Shown: positions 11,215 to 27,140, numbered from the stretch's first letter. The stretch: 54,274 nt of DNA from Parvularia atlantis (GCA_943704415.1 CALSCO010002458.1:1-54274), one strand, 5' to 3'. The notes: a model not told the origin generated them from the letters alone. Translations and numbers: made by a program.

Positions 11215-11305
11215 GCTGCGTTGCACTGCAAACAGATCAGCGCCTCCCCGGTGCTGTTGACGGTCACCGTGACGCAGGGGAAGCACATTGAGGGGACGCG
11301 CGGCC
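11215..11305. promoter_or_regulatory. 91-bp bidirectional gap CIB/TM9SF with GTCAC-C-GTGAC dyad
   Basis: The gap between the two start codons contains GTCACCGTGAC (11263-11273), a dyad with one central base. It resembles the GTCACCGGTGAC palindrome at 1062. Its use as a shared promoter site is inferred. Confidence 0.4.
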
Positions 11306-15717
<4,412 letters not shown>

Positions 15718-15752
15718 GACTGTCGTCTGTCACGCTTGAAGGGTGACACGCC
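15718..15752. promoter_or_regulatory. 35-bp bidirectional gap TPI/DOLK with inverted repeat
   Basis: Only 35 bp separate the TPI and DOLK start codons. Most of it is an inverted repeat TGTCAC-N9-GTGACA (15728-15733 and 15743-15748). Both 5' UTRs and any core promoter must overlap this segment or extend into the neighbouring genes. Confidence 0.5.
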
Positions 15753-15865
15753 ATGCGGTATCGAGTCGAGGCGGGCGTCGTTCTGCTGTACGCCGCGTGC
15801 CTCGCCGCGCGGCTCGCGGCCAACGGCGCGCTGGAAGTGGTTACGTGTGCCTGTGCGTGGGCACG

Positions 15866-15899
<34 letters not shown>

Positions 15900-18249
15900 C
15901 CGCCGCCGTGCTGACGTCGCGCGCAGTCCTCGTGCTCGTCGTCGCGCCGCTCGCGCACCACGTCTTCGTCACGGCCGGGCGGGTGGACGAGCACCGCAGC
16001 CTCGCGCTCGTGCCGCGCGCGCACTGCCGGTGCGCGTCTTGCGCGGGCCCCGCGGGCCGCGCCTGCTCACGCGATAGCGAAAGGCCCATGTGCGACGACG
16101 GCGTACCGCACGGCCTGCTGCTTGTGCCGCTCGTCGTCGGCGGGAGTCTCGCGGCGCTCACGCACGTGGCGGCGGCCGGCGAACACGTCGGTGCGAGTCA
16201 TGCTACATGGCCACGGCTCGCGGCTGACGGGCGCCGATGCAGCGTACATTGCGCACAGCCTCAAGCTCAGTCTGCTCATGAGCGTTGTCCTCACGGCGCA
16301 CCTGCACCTCGACGCGGCGCGGCGCGGCGGGACCGCGGGCACGGTCGCACGCGTCGCTGCGGTTCAGCTTATCGGCGCGGTGCTCTGGCACTGGGTCGAC
16401 GGCCTGTCGCGTGCGTGCGCTCCGCCCGGGTCACGTCAGGGCGGCAGTTCCCCCTTTGACACCTCGTGTGCGCGCAGTCGCCGCTCTGGGCCACACGACC
16501 GTCTGCGTCGCCGGCTTCCAGGTGCTGCTGCACGTGCTCCTGCTCGGCTTCCCGAAGAGCTTCTCGCCGGGCGAGGCGGCCGTCGTCGCGCAGCTGCTCG
16601 TCCTGCTCGGCGGCGACGCCCTGGCCGCAACGGCCTTCCGCGTGCGTGCGCTCCGCCCTGTCATCTGGCACGGCTCACACTGCGTGCCCCGCAGTTCCGC
16701 CTCGTGCAGCTGCCGGCGTTCATGAACCTCAGCCGCAGCCCGATCCACCTGTTTTTGCAGTCGCTCATCCTCGGCATGGTCATGATCGGCGTGCTGCTCT
16801 CGCCGCTACTCTACCGGCTGAGGTGCGCTGCGCCGCGCCCTGTCGTGCCGCACTTGACGGTGGCGTGCGCGTGCAGGAGACTGTCACTCGAGCGAACGAC
16901 GCGCCCCATGCTGCTCGGCTATGGGCGCGAGAGCGTCGGCTGGTCGGCGCTCTTCGTGCTCGGCGTGCTCGCGATCGTCTTTCTCGTCATCTCGCCTTGG
17001 ATGCGCTTCTTCCTGCATACGGACCCGTTCTTCTGGTACGCGGCCGCATGCTGGCGGGCCGGAGGAGCTGAGGCACACGACCGCGGCGCAGGACGTTTTC
17101 GTTCCTGCTCGAGAGCTGGCGCCTGCACCTCGTCGTGTACTGGGCGCTGGCCATCGCGGCGTCTGTCACGGCGCTCTCGTGGGCGTCGTCGTACATCGCG
17201 CGCAAGGGCGACGCGCCGGGCACGAACGGGACCGTCGCCAACGGGACGCACGGCAAGCATGCGTGCGTGTGCTGCCGCGCCTCGTCCTGCGCACGTCCTG
17301 ACCGTCGTCCTGCTCAGTACGGCGGCTGCTGCGGACGCCAAGCCGCGCCTGCCGCTCATTCTCGTGCGCAAGTACTTCCACCTGCTGGCCGTGGCCATGT
17401 TCTCGCCGGGGCTGCTGCTTGAGGTGCGCGCCCACAGCCACACAGTGCACGGTCTGAAACGCGCGCCCTGCAGCCATTTCTGCTGCAGCTCGCGTTCGGC
17501 GTCGCGCTGAGCGTGCTCCTGCTCGTCGAGTACATCCGCCTGAGCGACGTGTTTCCGCTCGGGCGCGCCGTGCGGGTGCGCGGAGCGGCGCGCGCGTCGC
17601 GTGTGTCGAGCAGTGTGCTGACGGCGCGCGCTTCGTCCAGACGTTCATGGAGTCGTTCGTAGACCACCGCGACTCGGGCCCGCTCGTGCTCTCGCACATC
17701 TACCTGCTGCTGGGCTGCGCCGTGCCGATGTGGCTCTCACCGTGCGTGCCGGTTGCGCGCGTACCCATGGCCGGCGCCGTGGCTGACATGCGGGCGGGGG
17801 CGTCCAGCGTGCCGCCGACGTCGTTCTTCGCGCCGTTCAGCGGCATCATCACGATCGGGATTGGCGACACGATGGCCTCGGTCGTGGGCATCCACCTCGG
17901 GCGCACACGCTGGCCGCAGACGAGCAAGACGGTCGAGGGCACACTTGCCGGTACACTGGCACGCTGTGGTGAGCTCGGGCCTCACCGCGCGCGCCGCGCA
18001 GGCATCGCCTCGTGCATCGCCGTCTCGGCCGCGCTGTACGCATGGTGCCCGGTCGTGCTCGCGCTGAGCACGGCGCAGCAGCTGCTGTACGTGGGCGCCC
18101 TGGCGCTGGCAGGTGCGCGTCTGTGCGTTGCCGTCGACGCCCCGCTGACGCGCCCGCCCGCCCGCACAGGCCTGATGGAGGCGCACACGCAGCAGATCGA
18201 CAACCTGACGGTGCCGCTGTACCTGCTCTCGTCGGTGTGCCTATTGTAA
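15753..18249 (+). CDS. DOLK/SEC59: Dolichol kinase
   Basis: DOLK phosphorylates dolichol with CTP at the ER membrane, supplying the lipid carrier for N-glycosylation, O-mannosylation and GPI anchors. Exon 1 starts MRYRVEAGVVLLYAACLAAR. Its intron (15847-15926) has a GTGCCT donor and a (GT)15 tract. Many hydrophobic segments follow, such as LKLSLLMSVVLTAHLHLD. The C-terminal catalytic part is diagnostic: VRKYFHLLAVAMFSPGLLLE, FVDHRDSGPLVLSHIYLLLG, IGIGDTMASVVGIHLGR and KTVEGT. The end, EAHTQQIDNLTVPLYLLSS, matches the CTP-binding C-terminus of the family. About ten introns. Its TAA is only 28 bp before the next start codon. Confidence 0.93.
15868..15898 (+). repeat. (GT)n tract inside DOLK intron 1
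   Basis: About fifteen GT units lie between the donor and the CTGAC branch-like site of an intron of about 80 nt. Confidence 0.9.
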
Positions 18250-18277
18250 GCACTTGTGCATATTCTCGCAAGCCGGC

Positions 18278-20885
18278 ATGGGTGTGGCCGCCGTCACGTG
18301 GGCGCTCGCCCTGCTTGCTGTGGGGGCCTGCGCCCAGTCGGTCGTGCTGCAGCTGGGCCGCAACCTGCCCGAGGCCGTTGCCGAGCGCGTGCGCGCGCAC
18401 GTCGAGGCCGCGGCGCAGTGGCCCGTGGTCGAGTTTGGCGCCGACAGCCCCGTGCGTGGTGTGGCCAACGGCTCGCTCGTGCTCGCGCTCGGCAACACGA
18501 CGACGACGCGCGACCTCGTGCCGCGCGCCGAGCTGGACGCGGCCGGCGCCGAGGGCTTCGTCGTGCGGCGCGATAGCGGCGCGTACCTCGCTGGCGTGAC
18601 GGTGCTCGCGGGCGACGGCAACCCGATGGCCGACAAGCGCTACGTCTTTGGCGCGGGCAGCATCGGCGCGGCCTACGCCGCGTACCACGCGCTCGAGACG
18701 GTCGGGTTCGGCTTCCTGCACGCGTACGCGCCGCTGCGCCCCGCGGCGCTGGCCGTGCCGACGGCCGCGAGCGTGCCGGCGACTTACCGCGGCTCGGCGC
18801 ACATGGCCGTGCGGCTGTGGCACGTGCACACGATGCACCCGCTCGAGCTGACCGACCTGCTCAACGGCTTCGACATTGACGACGCGGGCGGCAGGACGGG
18901 CCTGCGCGAGACGTTCGAGTCGATGCTGCCCGACTGGGACGACTTTCTCGAGTGGAGCGTGGCCAACCAGCAGAACCGGGTCGAGTGGATCCTGCTGCTG
19001 TCGCGCGGCTGGGGCGACTTTGGCAAGAGCGCGCTGCGCCAGGAGCGCATGCGCACGCTCGTCGCGGCCTGCCACCGCTTCGGCATGGCCTGCGGCGTGG
19101 ACGTGCCGATCGCGCTGCAGCAGCAGCACAGCTGGGCGATGATCGGCACGCGCGAGGACGGCGGCGACCCGCTGACCAACATCCGCGCCAACATTGACTG
19201 GTGGGTCGACGCCGGCTTTGACTTTGTCACGACCGAGAACGGCTTCAGCGAGTTCAACCAGGGCGACTGCACGACGATGCTCTCGTGGATGAACGAGGCC
19301 ACGCGCTACCTCGCCGACGTGTACAGCAAGGAGCTGTCCATCAAGGTGCATGGCCACGCACGCGGCGCACGCCCGCTGACACGCACGCATGGCAGGTGCA
19401 CATCACCGAGGGCCAGATCTGCGAGGACTACGTCGACCCGCGCACGGGCGAGCCCATCAACTTCAACTTCCTCCCGATCTACGCCGACCCGCGCCTCGCC
19501 GTGTCGCCGCACACGGTCCAGGTGTACTCGTATGACGAGCCCGCGCCCACGTACGGCAACCGCAACTTCACCGAGATGTACGAGTTTATGTTTTACCAGG
19601 CCGACGAGGGCGTGCGTGAGGTCACGTGGTACCCGGAGACGTCGTACTGGGTGCGCGCTCGCGTCTGCCCCGCACTCGCCGCCCACATGCTCACTCGTGA
19701 CCGTGCGCCTAGGTCAACTACGACATCCAGGTCCCGCTGTTCCTGCCGATTTACGCCTACAACCGCCTGCGCGACATCCGCTACATCGCCCGGCGCGAGG
19801 CCAACCTGCGCGGGCGCGTGCACGGCCAGACCATCTTCGAGTCGGGCTGGGAGTGGGGCTACTGGCTCAACAACGTCGTCGCGGCCCGGGCGGCGTACAA
19901 CCCGCGGCTCGACCAGGCCACCGATGACGACGCCTTCCGCGCGCTCGTGTCGGGCGTGCTGCGCCCGTTCGGCGCAAGCGCGGCGTCGGGCGTGGCCGGC
20001 GTCCTGCTCGACTTTGCCAAGACGCAGAAGGCGCTGATGGTCGAGGGCCGCGTCAACGGCGTTGTGCCGTCCGATATCGTGCGCCGCAACGGCATCGCTT
20101 ACCTCGAGGGCTGGGACACGTTCGCCGACGTGGGCGAGCGCTTCGAGAGCTTCCTCGCGACGCAGCCCAAGCGCCTCAGCCTGCTTTCGTTCCGCCCCCG
20201 CCCCGAGCTCAACCGCACGGCCGCGCCGCTCGCCGACGAGCCCGACTACCGCACCGAGGTGCAGCCGCTGCTGCGCGCGATGGAGACCGAGTTTGTGCGG
20301 CTCGAGGCGGCGCTGCAGGGGCAGCGCGGCGGCGTCGCGCCCGACGGCCTGGGCCTGTTTGCCGAGCTGAGCGACGCGGCGCAGGTGCTTGCGGCCCGCG
20401 CGACGCAGGTCTACGGGCTGTACGACTACGCCTCGACGTGGCGCCAGGGCAACCTGCCCTCGCGGCGCGCGCGCCTCACAGCGGCCGAGAACGCGCTGGC
20501 CGCGGCCGAGAAGGTGATCCGGACGCGCGAGGCAAGCTACGCCGTGCCGCTGCTGCGCATCGCCGGCTGGCGCCCGAACCCGACCGTGTACGACTACGGC
20601 TACCTCTGGCAGGCCAAGTCGCTCTACTACTTCTACCGCGACCGCGACCAGGCCCTGGCCGAGAGCCGCGACGTGCTCTCGCCGTGTTTCATGAACGTGA
20701 TCTCGCCGGCGCGCGTGGCCTTTGGCGAGGGTCAGGTCGCGACCCTGCTCGAGCAGGTGCGCCAGTGGGCCGACGAGACCCGCCCGGGCAACCACTTCTT
20801 GCTCGACTGCGTCTCGGCTCCGCTGGACGAGCCCGCGTACCCGCTCGACAAGCATCCGCGCGCGACCGTCCCTGCGATGGCCTAA
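18278..20885 (+). CDS. Secreted glycoside-hydrolase-like protein of unassigned family
   Basis: Three exons (18278-19345, 19396-19650, 19713-20885) encode 831 residues. MGVAAVTWALALLAVGACAQ is a clear signal peptide, so the protein is secreted or lysosomal. The next 170 residues (GAEGFVVRRD, FGAGSIGAAYAAYHALETVG, GFGFLHAYAPLRP) look like the small alpha/beta domain found before the barrel in GH67/GH20-type glycosidases. The middle part is rich in Trp, Asp and Glu (TTENGFSEF, VTWYPETSYWVNYDIQVP, FESGWEWGYWLNN), as expected for a sugar-binding barrel. The C-terminal 250 residues look helical. I do not recognise the family. The glycosidase idea rests on domain feel, not on a named motif. An upstream in-frame ATG exists at 18254, but 18278 gives the clean signal peptide. 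Confidence 0.75.
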
Positions 20886-21090
20886 AGAACCGCGCAAAGC
20901 GCATGTTGTGTTTATGTTGGCCATATCTGTTCTCGGCAGCACAGTGACCCCCCCGAACGCTCGTAAGCGCACGATGGCGCGAAGGTCGAGTGCGATGGCC
21001 TTGCTCACGAGCTCGTCGAAGAGCGCCGGTCTGTCTGCCGGTGCGCTCTGATCGAACAACAATCCGCCGGCATGATGGCTGTGCGGAAGC

Positions 21091-21127
21091 TCGTCGGTGG
21101 CGTAACTCGCGCTTGCGCCACCAACGA
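21091..21127 (+). promoter_or_regulatory. Hairpin (12-bp stem, one mismatch) directly upstream of the TatD start
   Basis: TCGTCGGTGGCG (21091-21102) and CGCCACCAACGA (21116-21127) form an inverted repeat, 11 of 12 positions paired, around a 13-nt loop. It ends three bases before the ATG at 21131. In the mRNA it would be a very stable hairpin at the start codon. As DNA it could be a dyad operator. Confidence 0.5.
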
Positions 21128-21130
21128 GCG

Positions 21131-22438
21131 ATGAACTCAACGCGCGGCGGGCCAGACATCGGTGCGAACCTCGCGGACGAGATGTTCCGCGGCGTGTACA
21201 GCGGCCGGCGCGTGCACGCCGGTGCGCGCGACGGCCGCGTGCTGCCGTCGGCGCCCGATTGACCCCGCGCCGCAGACGACTTTGACGAGGTCCTGCAGCG
21301 CGCACGCGACGCCGGCGTCGAGCGCATCATCGTCACGGCGGGGCACCTGGCCGAGGCGCGCACCGCAATCGCAATGGTGCAGGCGCACGGTGCGCGCACA
21401 CGCACGCAAGCACACACGTGCGCAGGCCTGCTCAGTCGCCGCGCACGTAGCCAACATGTACACGACGGTCGGCGTGCATCCGACGCGCTGCAACATGTTC
21501 GAGGCCAGCGGCGACGGCGACCGGTACCTCGCCGAGCTCAAGGCGCTGATAGAGGCGCACCGCGACAAGGTCGTCGCTGTGGGCGAGCTCGGGCTGGACT
21601 ACGACCGGCTGTACTACTGCGGCAAAGCGGCGCAGCAGAAGTGCGCGGCGCGTGCACCCTGTCGATGCCGGCGGGCCGACGCGTGCGCGCGGGTACAGGT
21701 GGTTCGAGCGCCAGTTTGAGCTGGCGGAGAGCACGCGCCTGCCGCTGTTCCTGCACAGCCGCGGCACGGGCATGGACTTTGTCGGTGCGGCGTGTCCGGC
21801 CGTGGCCCGGTCGCGCGTGCTCAGGCGCACACACGCAGACACGATCAGGCGCAACCGCAGCCGCTTCACCAACGGCGTCGTGCACTCGTTCACGGGGACG
21901 TGGGAGGAGGCCGAGCAGCTGCTGGAGATGGGCTTGTACATCGGCATCAACGGATGGTGCGCTCCCTTATGCGCACGCGAGACCGTTCCCTGCGCTGACA
22001 TGCGCGCGACAGCTCGCTCAAGACGCACGACAACCTGCGCGTCCTGGCCAAGATCCCGCTGCACCGCATCATGCTCGAGACCGGCAAGTTTTGGCATCGC
22101 ACGGTCCGCTGCACATGCTGACGCCCGCGCGCCAGACGCGCCCTGGTGTACGATCAAGCCCACGCACGCTTCGTACAACTTTGTGCGCACGCACTTCCCG
22201 AGCCGCAAGAAGGAGCGCTTCGAGGCCGGCTTCACCGTCAAGGAGCGCTGCGAGCCGGTGCGCTGCTCTGCGCGCGCCGCGCTCTTGCGTCGCGGCTGAC
22301 AGCAGCGTGCGCGCGCAGTGCCACATGCAGCAGGTGCTCGAGGTCGTCGCGGCCGTGCACGGCGTGAGCGAAACGGACCTCGCGCAGACCGTTTACGACA
22401 CTACGCGCGCGGTCTTCTTCCCGAATGAGGCGCTGTGA
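21131..22438 (+). CDS. TATDN1-like: TatD-family metal-dependent DNase
   Basis: TatD nucleases are amidohydrolase-fold enzymes with two metals. They act as 3'-5' exonucleases in DNA repair and apoptotic DNA breakdown. The start is MNSTRGGPDIGANLADEMF. The usual histidine-bearing first strand is replaced by DIGANL, as in other eukaryotic TatD proteins. RDAGVERIIVTAGHLAEA, NMYTTVGVHPTRCNMF, VAVGELGLDYDRLYY, RLPLFLHSRG, VHSFTGTWEEAEQLL and IGINGC follow. The distal metal motif LETDAPW reads across a splice into CTIKPTHASYNFV. The end is VYDTTRAVFFPNEAL. Metal and catalytic residues (Glu of VGELGLD, His of LFLH, His of VHSFTG, Asp of ETDAPW) are present. About seven introns. Convergent with the next gene (66 bp). 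Confidence 0.92.
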
Positions 22439-22504
22439 GCACGCGAGCGCGATGCAGCACGACAGGTTCATTCTGTACAGGGCATCCCTTCTGCAGCACA
22501 CGGC

Positions 22505-23605
22505 TCATTTGCCGGCGCTGAAGCGGTACATGGCCACGCCGCCAAACGCGCTTCCCTTGAGCAGCTCGACGTGGCCGCGCTTGCCGAGCACCTTGAGGAT
22601 CTTCTCGGCGCCCTTGTGGTTCGCGCCGGGCACGTGCTTGAGGATCCACGCAATGGCATCGCCCTCGCGGAACGCGCGGTGGTACGTCTGCAGCAAGATC
22701 TGGCGGCACGCGGCGTCAGCACGCATCGTGATCACGCGGTCGCGCTGCACCTTCTCGGTGTGCCGCGACACGCCGCCCTCGTCGGCCGCCATCTTGGCCG
22801 CGAAGGCGGCGATGGTCGGCGGGTGCAGCTGGTCGTCCTCGAGTACGGTCACAAGGTAGCTGGGGCGGGCGGACCCGGCTTAGCCCGCGCGATCCGTCGC
22901 AGTGCAAGGAGCGCACCGCAGTGTCATTGCGCCGTCCTCGAACTGGTCCTTCTTCTTGTCGTCGCACGGCACGAGCCACCCGTGCTGCACCATGCGCAGA
23001 CCGAGCGCGACGGCCGTGGCGCGCGAGCACGTCGTAGCGGGCGTGAGCCCGGCGACGGCGCGGCCGATGTTAACCGTGACCCAGTCGACCAGCTGCTGCG
23101 CCAGCACGGCGTCCTGCGCGAGCGTCAGCGGTGCGAGAGCGTGTGCACGCTGTCCTGCTGCCGTGCCTTGTACGTGTGCGACGCGCGGATGTCCGACGGG
23201 CGCACGGCCGTGCACAACGCGCCTGCGAGCGCCTGCAGGTCCGCGTCGGTCACGGCGGCCGCGTCGAGCTTGTCGGCGGCGCCGAGGCTGGAGCGGCCGG
23301 GCATGGTCGGGGTGACGGGCGTGACCGCGTACACGTTGTCATCCTCGACCTCGGCGCTCTTGATCTGCACGCCCTTGCCCAGGCGGATCGACCCGTCCGG
23401 CTCCTGCACACGCGCGCGCTCGCTGAGCACGTGTGGGCGAGGAGGGGCGCGGGCGCACCTCGAAGACCGGCACCTGGATCACGTTCGACTGCTGCGCGAG
23501 CATGTTGAACACGTCGTCCGGGTTGACTGGGCGGCGCACGCGCGCGCTCAGCGGCCCGCGTGGCACGCCGCGCCCTGTCGACGAACCATCCGTATCCTTG
23601 TCCAT
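22505..23605 (-). CDS. Protein with DEP-like winged-helix domains, unassigned
   Basis: The start MDKDTDGSSTGRGVP is low complexity and probably disordered. PVNPDDVFNMLAQQSNVIQ follows. After an intron comes a linker (LGKGVQIKSAEVEDDN...). The segment QQLVDWVTVNIGRAV, ATAVALGLRMVQHGWL, FEDGAMTLY looks like a DEP domain. A second similar winged-helix unit ends the protein (FREGDAIAWILKHVPG, AEKILKVLGKRGHVELLKGS, GGVAMYRFSAGK). DEP domains usually bring signalling proteins to membranes. I cannot name a specific family. One of its introns (23114-23166) has a GC donor and a CTGAC branch-like site. The start lies 64 bp after the TMEM104 stop on the same strand. Confidence 0.65.
23114..23166 (-). 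other. GC-AG intron in the DEP-like gene
   Basis: The exon ends ...CACACGTACAAG and the intron starts GCACGG and ends CGCAG, with CTGAC near its end. The following DAVLAQQLVDW frame is in phase zero. No GT donor in the correct phase is available. Confidence 0.7.
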
Positions 23606-23669
23606 TTCCGGTGTATACGTCACAGTGTGGATGAATCGGTAAGTGATTGGCACAGCAGTCACAGAATTC

Positions 23670-25764
23670 TCACACAGGCCCGCTGCACTGGCCGCCCGCC
23701 GGCACACCAAAGACGTTCTCGTCGATGAGCGTTGCCAGCATGAGCGCGAGCGCGCCCACGCCAAAGACAAACACGGCCACGACGAAGACCGGCGTGCTGT
23801 ACCAGGTCGTGTACGGCGTTGGCACATCCTCGGCCAGCTCGTCCTTGACGCGCTTGGCCGAAAAGTACTGCAACATCGCGGGGAAGAGGAAGGCGAGGAA
23901 GACGCCTGCCGTCGCGCGCTCAGCTCTGACCTCGTCGGCGCGAAAAAGCCGCACCAAACAGGCCCGTGAACTGCACAACCGTCTGCAGGTCGTACTCAAA
24001 GATAGTCACGACGATCGGCGGCACGACGGCCAGCAGACGGCAGATCTGCCGGGCCGCGTCAGTAGCGTCCCAGTGCACGCGCACGCACACACACGCACCA
24101 GCCGCACGGGCTTGGAGGTGTAGTTCCTGGTCCAGCGGGCCGGCAGCGCGACAAACAGGTTGTTGCCAAGGGTCACGCCTTTGCACATGCCCGAGCGTCA
24201 GCGTGGCGACGGCGTGCACGTGGCACGCTCGCGCACCCGTGATCGGGAACGCGCTGATGGCCAGGAAGATCGGCAGGAGCACGACGAGGTAGCGGATGAT
24301 GTACTCGCCCACGCCGAGGCCGCCGCTGCCCGAGTAGAAGTTGAGCGTCACGAGGTTCTCGACCTGCGCCATCCGCGCGCGCGCGCGCGTGCGTGAGACG
24401 GGTGCGGCCACCAGCCGCTGCGAGGCAGCACGCACGCCTCCGCCAAAGTACATCGACAGCACAATGCCCATGGCCGCGTACAGCACGAACGTGACCGTGA
24501 GCGAGCCGAAGAAGATCTCGCGCCTGCGCCGCGCGCGGCCGTCAGCGAGCGACGGCGGCAGGAGCAGCGCGCACAGCTTGGTCTTGTCGCGCACGGGCTG
24601 GACGATGCCGGGGATTGAGTGGTGCGTCAGCTGCGCGAAGATGCACGTGCTGAAGACGTAGCCGAAGCCTGCGCGCCGCGCTCAGCAGCACGCCCGCCGT
24701 GCACGCGTGGCCTCACCAGCGATCTTGAACGGCTCGTTGAAGCCGTCGGCGATGTACGGCGCCTCGTCGCGCTGCGGACGCGTTCAGCATCAGCCCGGCC
24801 CTGCTGAACGCGCATGCGCACCGACGAGCAGTCGCCGTACGGCTTCTCAAACATAACGGCGGTCACGACAACGACCATGATGAAGATGGCGATGAAGCGG
24901 TATGCGCACAGGATCGTCTGGATGATGGCCTGGGGCGCGCGCAGCACATCGGCTCCTCGCGCACGCCCACGCACGCACAAGCGCCGAAAACGCACCTGGT
25001 CCGACAAGTCCATGAGCGAGAGCGGAACGACGACAACGGCGAAGATGGCGATCATGATCTGCAGCGAGTGGACGCAGTCCGAGCTGACAAAGAGGGCGTT
25101 GAAATCGCTGCGCGGAGGCGGCGTCATTGCCGGCGGCTGCGGCGGCCTTGCGCGCGCGCACCAGCCCGTCTCGCTCAGCAGCGGGATGATCGTCGCCGAC
25201 GACGTGCCAAAGTTGGACGTGAAGCCCCAGAGGCACCCAAACAGGTAGCAGATCACCGAGACCTCGTACACGCGCTGCCAGACTGGACCGAGGAAAAACG
25301 CACAGACCTCGTTGACCTCGAAGCGGCGGTAGGTGATGACCATGCGCTCGCTCACGCTGATGGTCTGTGCGGCGGGGTGAGCGCGGGCGGGGGCGTGCGC
25401 GCGAGGAAGGGGGCGCCGCGCCGACGCACGCCGTAGCTCGAGCTCACTAAGAGCGGCTCCCTGTCGTCCTCGCCCGTGATCGTCTTGAGGCCCTCCATCC
25501 GCGCCATGGCCTCGATCAGCCACACCATCGTCACGCACGACACCACCGACACGAGCGCGAGCACGAGCAAGCTCAGCAGCCAGCCGCCGTCCCAGAACGC
25601 CTTGGGCACGGCGAGCACGCCCACGCCGATGATGTCTGCGACGGCCGGTCTCGTGGCGTGAGCGTGGCGTGGGCATGGCGGCGCGACGCACAGTTGACCG
25701 TGAAGGCGAATGCGGCCACGGCGCCGTACGTCTTGACCTCGGGCGCCTTGTCGAACGTGTCCAT
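23670..25764 (-). CDS. TMEM104: TMEM104-like amino acid transporter (AAAP fold)
   Basis: This polytopic protein has about ten or eleven spans and belongs to the amino acid/auxin permease fold. The start MDTFDKAPEVKTYGAVAAF leads to the first landmark, GVGVLAVPKAFWDGGW. This matches TMEM104 (xGxLTMPKAFxxAGW) better than SLC36 or SLC38. VSCVTMVWLIEAMA, VYEVSVICYLFGCLWGF, QIMIAIFAVVVVPLSLMDL and STCIFAQLTHHSIPGIVQPV follow. Then come FLAISAFPIT joined to AVTLGNNLFVALP, and VVPPIVVTIFEYDLQTVVQF. The C-terminus is MLATLIDENVFGVPAGG. At least ten introns. The human counterpart is a poorly characterised lysosomal or plasma-membrane protein, so the substrate is unknown. Divergent from AUH (88 bp between starts). 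Confidence 0.8.
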
Positions 25765-25852
25765 GGCGGGCGCCGGCGCGGGTGCTGGGGGCGTGGAGGC
25801 GGCGGGGGAAACTAAACTGGTTTTCACGCCGCCGGCTCGTGTATTACGTATC

Positions 25853-27140
25853 ATGGCAGGCAGGGTGACAACAACGGCCATGCTCCACGTGACGCGCCGG
25901 TGCTTCGGCTCGGTTGCGCCGCGGCTCAACAGCGCGCGCGAGTGTTACGTCGAGCGGCTGCACGGCGACGACGCCGGTGCGTGCCCTCTGCGCGCGCTGG
26001 TCCGTGTGTGTGCACGTGCCCGCCAACACGAGTGGCGCACGGTCACAGGCATCGCCGTTCTCACGCTCAACCGGCCCGCGACCAAGAACGCGCTCGGGCG
26101 ACAGATGCTGGACGAGTTCCGCCAGGCCCTGGGCGAGCTGCGCTTCGACGGGTGCGCCGGGTGGCTGGCCCGGTGCCGGCACGCGCGCTGCTCACATACG
26201 CGCAGCGCCGTCCGCGTCGTCGTCGTGCGCAGCCTCGTCGAGCGCGTGTTTTGCGCCGGCGCCGACCTGAAGGAGCGCGCGACGATGCCCGAGGGCGAGG
26301 TCGCGGGCTTCGTGCACGGCCTGCGCACGGCCTTCAGCGACCTTGAGACGCTGCCCATGCCCACGATCGCCGCCGTCGACGGTGCCGCGCTCGGCGGCGG
26401 CCTCGAGCTCGCGATGGCCTGCGACCTGCGCGGCGCGGGCCCGCTCGCGCGCCTCGGCCTGCCCGAGACCAAGCTGGCGATCATCCCGGGGTGCGCCGCA
26501 GCTGCACACCGCACATCGCTACGCATGCGCTCACAGTCGCGTCAGCGCCGGCGGCACGCAGCGCATCAGCCGCATCGTCGGCATCTCGCAGGCCAAGATG
26601 CTCGTGTTCACGGGCAAGGAGCTGAACGCGACCGAGGCCAAGCAGACCGGTGCGCGGCTGGCGGTGGCACACGTGTAGGCGGCTCACGGCGCCACGCAGG
26701 CCTCGTCGACTTTGAGGCGCAGCGCAGCGCGTACGACGACTCGCTTGAGCTGGCGCGCAAGATCCTGCCGCAGGGTGCGTTGCACGCGCGCGGGTTTGTG
26801 CGCGCACAGCCGACCGACACGGCGCGGCAGGCCCCGTCGCGCTGCGCATGGCCAAGATCGCTATCAGCCAGGGCGCCGAGGTCGACAAGTGCGTGCGAGC
26901 GCGCGTGCACGCTTGCTCGTGGCGGCTCACCTCTGCGCTGCGCACGTGACGCAGGGCCACGGGCATGGTCATCGAGCAGCAGTGCTACGCGCAGGTCATC
27001 CCGACCAAGGACCGCCTCGAGGGTGCGCGGCCTCGCCCACATATGCGCCGCGGCTGAACGGCGCCCCCGCGCGCGCGCGCGTGCACGCAGGCCTGCAGGC
27101 CTTCCGCGAGAAGCGCAAGCCTGTCTACGTCGGCCGGTGA
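25853..27140 (+). CDS. AUH: Methylglutaconyl-CoA hydratase (AUH), mitochondrial
   Basis: AUH hydrates 3-methylglutaconyl-CoA in leucine breakdown, and animal AUH also binds AU-rich RNA. The N-terminus (MAGRVTTTAMLHVTRRCFGS) is basic and hydroxylated without acids, a good mitochondrial presequence. The crotonase core follows: VLTLNRPATKNALGRQML, the oxyanion-hole segment VFCAGADLKERATMP, and GAALGGGLELAMACDLR. LGLPETKLAIIPG and GGTQRISRIVGISQAKMLVF come next. The C-terminus LEGLQAFREKRKPVYVG is the AUH-specific end. The Glu of LPETKL corresponds to a catalytic glutamate of hydratases. About eight introns were inferred from the family alignment. The 3' flank has an A10 tract (27146-27155). Confidence 0.92.

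Noticed and set aside
17849-21305. Long minus-strand open frames (513 and 570 codons) opposite DOLK and the secreted protein
   Set aside because: Same composition effect. The plus-strand exons have family motifs or a signal peptide, and the minus frames do not.
22690-22730. Possible 23-nt mini-intron in the DEP-like gene (GTGCTGAC...CCAG)
   Set aside because: Removing it breaks the reading frame, while reading through keeps the winged-helix sequence open. The likeness to splice signals is chance.
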